This document shows positions 61,302 to 64,000 of a stretch of DNA of 64,000 nucleotides, in pieces. Below the pieces are notes generated by a model. That model made no database searches and was not told the DNA's origin. It saw nothing but the letters and a program-made list of their open reading frames with translations. The DNA is from Solirubrobacterales bacterium (GTDB lineage: Bacteria > Actinomycetota > Thermoleophilia > Solirubrobacterales > 70-9), in NCBI GenBank assembly GCA_020438355.1, contig JAGQUT010000006.1, positions 62,001 to 126,000 on the forward strand. Direction: 5' to 3'. A program made the position numbers and the translations under genes. Positions within the stretch are counted from its first letter, which is position 1. Every line of letters starts with the position of its first letter.

Positions 61302-62689
61302 GTGTCCTTCGCTCCTCCTCCCTGCGTGCTGCTTACGACCAGGTTGTCCGCGGCGCGGGCGAACCTTGTCAAAGCCAGCGGTGCCACGGTTTGCTCTCCC
61401 CCCGAGGTGAACACGTACGGCCGCAGGTCGATGTGCCTTGGCTCGAGCTGATCACCGATCAGTGTCGGGTGGGTCGAAAGCCCGATCATTTCCTGGGCCA
61501 CGAACCGGCCGGGGTTGCTTTCAACGGCGTGTCTGACTTTTTCGAGCTCCCGGGCGCTGGCTCGCGGTCCGATCACTATGTCCTGCCCCCCGAGTGCCCA
61601 GCGTGGCTTGACGACCAGTCGGTCGAGCTGACCCATCGCCTGGCTCGCCTGTTCCGGGTTTCCAAGGTCGTATGACTCGGGGATCGGGAGGATCGGCTCC
61701 TCGTCAAGGTAGAAGCGGATCATCTCCGGGGTGTAGCAGTGCACCGCCTTGTCGTCGGCGATCCCCGCTCCGAACGAGTTTGCGCAGGAGAGGGTGCCCT
61801 TCCGGAGCGGTTCGATGAGAAGTTCCCCCAGCGGTGTCAGGCCGTTTCCCATGCGGGTGATCCGGTCGGTGTCGCTGCGGTTGTAGAGAACGTCTACGGG
61901 CCGCAGGCCGTCGTCCTTCCGGGCGACCAGACGGCCGGAAGAGACCTCAAGGTCTCTCGGAGTCACGACGTCGATGTCGAGCAGCCGGCCCAGAGACTGA
62001 TGCTCGAACCAGGCTGCGCTGTCAGGGCCTTCGCTGAGGATGGCCACTCCCGGTTCAGCTACCCCATCGGGACTCTTGGCACGGAGCAACTCGGCCAGCA
62101 TGGAGAATGCGCCTTCGGCATCGGCCAGGCTTTCCTCAACGGGCCACCGGCCGGCAACTGCCCTCCGGGCTGCGAGAGTGAACGTCAGCCCGGAAGGAAA
62201 GCGGAGGTTGTCCTCCAGAACCCGAAACCCGGTTTCGTCACGAACCAGGTCCGGCCCGGCGATGTCAGCGAGAACCGGAGCGCCAAAGCCGGCTGCCACG
62301 GGTTCGTAGTGCGGCGCTCCGTCAAGGATCGATCGGCGAATGACCCCGGCGGAAAGGATCTCCTGGCGCGAATAGATGTCGGCCAGGAAGCTCTGCAGGG
62401 CCCTGACCCTCTGCTTCAGCCCGGCGACCAGCCCGGACCATTCCGCTCCGGTGATGATGCGTGGAATCGCGTCGACCACGAATGCAGAACGCATCCCCTC
62501 GGGGCCAAACGAGACCCCGGCCTCCGAAAGGCTCGACTGAACCTGTCCCTGGACCTCGTTGAGAGACGCACCGTCGACGCCGTCGAACAGTCTTCGGTAG
62601 GGGCCCCGCAGTTCGCCATCGGCCAGGAACGCCTCGTCGAAATAGTCCGAAATGCGGTACCCGGTGGTCGCTGGCTGCACAGCCGTCAT
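61283..62689 (-). CDS. Circularly permuted ATP-grasp protein
   Basis: 468 residues. The circularly permuted ATP-grasp layout is seen in GYRISDYFDEAF, FVVDAIPRIITGAEW, LVRDETGFRVLEDNLRFPSG and, near the end, LDRLVVKPRWALGGQDIVIG and DLRPYVFTSGGEQTVAPLAL. Permuted ATP-grasp proteins are thought to form amide bonds. Usual partners such as an alpha-E protein or transglutaminase are absent, and GCS2 and PuuD take their place. ATG 62689 follows TATCGT by six bases and opens the operon. Confidence 0.88.
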   Translation of the reverse strand: MTAVQPATTGYRISDYFDEAFLADGELRGPYRRLFDGVDGASLNEVQGQVQSSLSEAGVSFGPEGMRSAFVVDAIPRIITGAEWSGLVAGLKQRVRALQSFLADIYSRQEILSAGVIRRSILDGAPHYEPVAAGFGAPVLADIAGPDLVRDETGFRVLEDNLRFPSGLTFTLAARRAVAGRWPVEESLADAEGAFSMLAELLRAKSPDGVAEPGVAILSEGPDSAAWFEHQSLGRLLDIDVVTPRDLEVSSGRLVARKDDGLRPVDVLYNRSDTDRITRMGNGLTPLGELLIEPLRKGTLSCANSFGAGIADDKAVHCYTPEMIRFYLDEEPILPIPESYDLGNPEQASQAMGQLDRLVVKPRWALGGQDIVIGPRASARELEKVRHAVESNPGRFVAQEMIGLSTHPTLIGDQLEPRHIDLRPYVFTSGGEQTVAPLALTRFARAADNLVVSSTQGGGAKDTWILED

Positions 62690-62695
62690 GGCTAG

Positions 62696-62701
62696 ACGAT
62701 A
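62696..62701 (-). promoter_or_regulatory. -10 hexamer TATCGT of the ligase operon
   Basis: Read on the minus strand, six bases before ATG 62689. I see no other promoter inside the operon. Confidence 0.52.
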
Positions 62702-62882
62702 AGCCGGACCGCGCGTTCGCGATTTGGCCGGTGGTCGAAATTCAGAGTTGTGAGACTGACCGTCACGGAAATCCGAGGGAGGGCACTTTGAATGCCGGGC
62801 ACGAGGCTAGTGGGGTTCCGGCCGGTTGAATCACCTCACTACGATTGATGGGCGAAGCTTCAACCCACCGAAAGAGGAACCA

Positions 62883-63815
62883 GTGAGTACTGCGCAGTTC
62901 GAGAAGGAAACTGACAAGAAGGGGGCTTTCGTCCGTCAGGCGAGCGCCTTCCGCGAGTCGGTCACGGCAGACGGTTCCTCCGGTTTCAAGGCAGAGCCTG
63001 GCCGTTACCACCTATACGTGAGTTATGCCTGTCCGTGGGCCTCCCGCGCGATCATCTACCGGAAGCTGAAGGGACTCGAGGACGTGATCTCGATGACCGT
63101 TGTGGATCCTGTCAGGGACGATCAGGGCTGGCGGTTCCTTGACGACGATCCCGATCCGATCAACGGCTACGAGTATCTGCTAGACGCCTATCTCAAGACC
63201 GACCCGGACTTCAGCGATCGCGTGACTGTTCCCGTGCTCTGGGACAAGGATTCGAACCGGGCGGTCAACAACGAGAGCAGCGAGATAATCCGGATGCTGA
63301 ACACCGAGTTCAACGAGTGGGCAAAGAACCCCGAGCTCGACTTCTACCCGGAGGCGCTTCGCGAAGAGATCGACGAGATCAACGACCGGGTCTACAACTC
63401 GATCAACAACGGCGTCTATCGGGCGGGTTTCGCCACCACCCAGGAGGCCTACGAAGAAGCTTTCATTGATCTCTTCCAGGCACTCGACGAGATCGACGAT
63501 CGCCTCGCCGCGAAGCGGTACCTGACCGGCGACTCGATCACCGAGGCCGACTGGCGCCTCTTCGTGACGCTGGTTCGCTTCGACGCGGTCTACGTTGGTC
63601 ATTTCAAATGCAACCAGAGGCGGATCGCTGACTACGACAATCTCTCCGGCTACCTGCGCGAGCTGTATCAGCATCCGGGCGTTCGGGAAACGGTAGAGAT
63701 GGATCACATCAAACGCCATTACTACGTGACGCATCCGAAGATCAACCCCACCCAGATCGTCCCCATGGGACCCGAGCTGGATCTGGACAGCGATCCGGGC
63801 CGCGGTCACCTATAG
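62883..63815 (+). CDS. Xi-class glutathione transferase/glutathionyl-hydroquinone reductase-like
   Basis: 310 residues. The thioredoxin-like domain has the catalytic Cys in YVSYACPWASRAIIYRKLKG and cis-Pro in VTVPVLWDK. A helical domain follows (WRLFVTLVRFDAVYVGHFKCN, ending in the C-terminal dimer segment). Enzymes of this class remove glutathione from glutathionyl-hydroquinones. GTG 62883 has GAGG five bases upstream; ATG 62826 would add 19 residues unlike the family. Most actinobacteria make mycothiol, so the thiol used here is uncertain. The ligase operon lies just upstream on the other strand. Confidence 0.87.
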   Translation: MSTAQFEKETDKKGAFVRQASAFRESVTADGSSGFKAEPGRYHLYVSYACPWASRAIIYRKLKGLEDVISMTVVDPVRDDQGWRFLDDDPDPINGYEYLLDAYLKTDPDFSDRVTVPVLWDKDSNRAVNNESSEIIRMLNTEFNEWAKNPELDFYPEALREEIDEINDRVYNSINNGVYRAGFATTQEAYEEAFIDLFQALDEIDDRLAAKRYLTGDSITEADWRLFVTLVRFDAVYVGHFKCNQRRIADYDNLSGYLRELYQHPGVRETVEMDHIKRHYYVTHPKINPTQIVPMGPELDLDSDPGRGHL

Positions 63816-63909
63816 GTAGCCCCTGGCGTCGGTCTGCATCTCGGCGCCTGCCGGACCCGGAAGTAGCGCTCAGCTTCCGCGAAAACGTGCGGCCGATTCT
63901 TTACGCCGC

Positions 63910-63915
63910 TACTGT
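63910..63915 (+). promoter_or_regulatory. -10 hexamer TACTGT of the right-edge gene
   Basis: Six bases before GTG 63922; this spacing matches the other leaderless starts in the window. Confidence 0.42.
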
Positions 63916-63921
63916 CGCCGT

Positions 63922-64000
63922 GTGAACTTCGAGTATCGGGGCGGAGACAGGTTTGGTCGTCTGACAAACGGAGCTGTCAGGCGTTACGACCTGGTCCAGA
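63922..64000 (+). CDS. N-terminal part of an unidentified protein (cut by window edge)
   Basis: A GTG at 63922 opens a frame that stays open to the edge (26 codons: NFEYRGGDRFGRLTNGAVRR and so on). No ribosome binding site is present, but TACTGT is in the leaderless position. No family can be given from 26 residues. Confidence 0.45.
   Translation, partial: MNFEYRGGDRFGRLTNGAVRRYDLVQ

Noticed and set aside
1-64000. tRNA, rRNA, insertion sequence, integrase or attachment site
   Set aside because: I looked for cloverleaf-like arms, transposase motifs and terminal repeats and saw none that could be supported.

Overview
The window is GC-rich chromosomal DNA that reads as an actinobacterium of the class Thermoleophilia, most likely Solirubrobacterales. 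Three things suggest this: the surface protein at 47057-47821, whose N-terminal part is of a kind I know from that group; the many secreted or Tat-exported enzymes; and start sites in which a TANNNT -10 hexamer sits 6-9 bases before the start codon with no ribosome binding site (leaderless transcription). I see no rRNA, tRNA, CRISPR array, insertion sequence or phage gene. Coding density is very high and no gap between genes exceeds about 200 bases.

Layout. 1-5338: cut gene, cytochrome P450 diverging from an ABM monooxygenase, SRPBCC/DUF427 pair, DUF892 ferritin-like protein, membrane protein. 5339-14428: S53 protease, MFS carrier, Na+/H+-type antiporter, acyl-CoA dehydrogenase with SRPBCC partner, PlsC-type acyltransferase, Tat-exported class II cholesterol oxidase. 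14469-20227: GNAT protein, then a redox/regulatory island in which a ferric-reductase-like membrane protein, ApbE and two related acidic single-span membrane proteins adjoin an OmpR-type two-component system. The two acidic-protein promoters share a 15-base element. 20268-28258: FMN alpha-hydroxy-acid dehydrogenase, amidotransferase, S8 protease, MDR oxidoreductase, carotenoid oxygenase, MurB. 28329-33279: an ECF sigma factor carrying a membrane anchor and a roughly 240-residue Gly/Ser/Asp/His tail, a secreted Ca2+-repeat protein, an AraC-VOC pair and an FAD oxidoreductase operon. 33292-39356: a copper island with two paralogous secreted proteins that join a peptidylglycine-hydroxylase-like copper monooxygenase to a type 1 copper domain, plus a small cupredoxin; a carboxyltransferase gene lies between them. 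39349-57266: ThpR with a probable CTG start, an NAD(P)-fold enoyl reductase-like protein, LtrA, an SGNH acyltransferase, tandem UspA, EttA, surface protein, SCP-type thiolase, two DHA2 carriers, DsbA/FrnE, a TetR regulator, haloalkane dehalogenase and an arylsulfotransferase-like protein. 57286-62689: a tightly packed operon of circularly permuted ATP-grasp, PuuD-like amidotransferase, GCS2 ligase, lipoprotein binding protein and DUF4239 protein. 62883-64000: glutathionyl-hydroquinone-reductase-like protein and a cut gene.

The most unusual content is, in my view: (1) the PHM-like/cupredoxin fusion pair; (2) the two-component system with its shared operators and the Asp/His-rich membrane proteins; (3) the membrane-tethered sigma factor; (4) the amide-ligase operon. 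All functional statements are read from motifs by eye; no database search was run.
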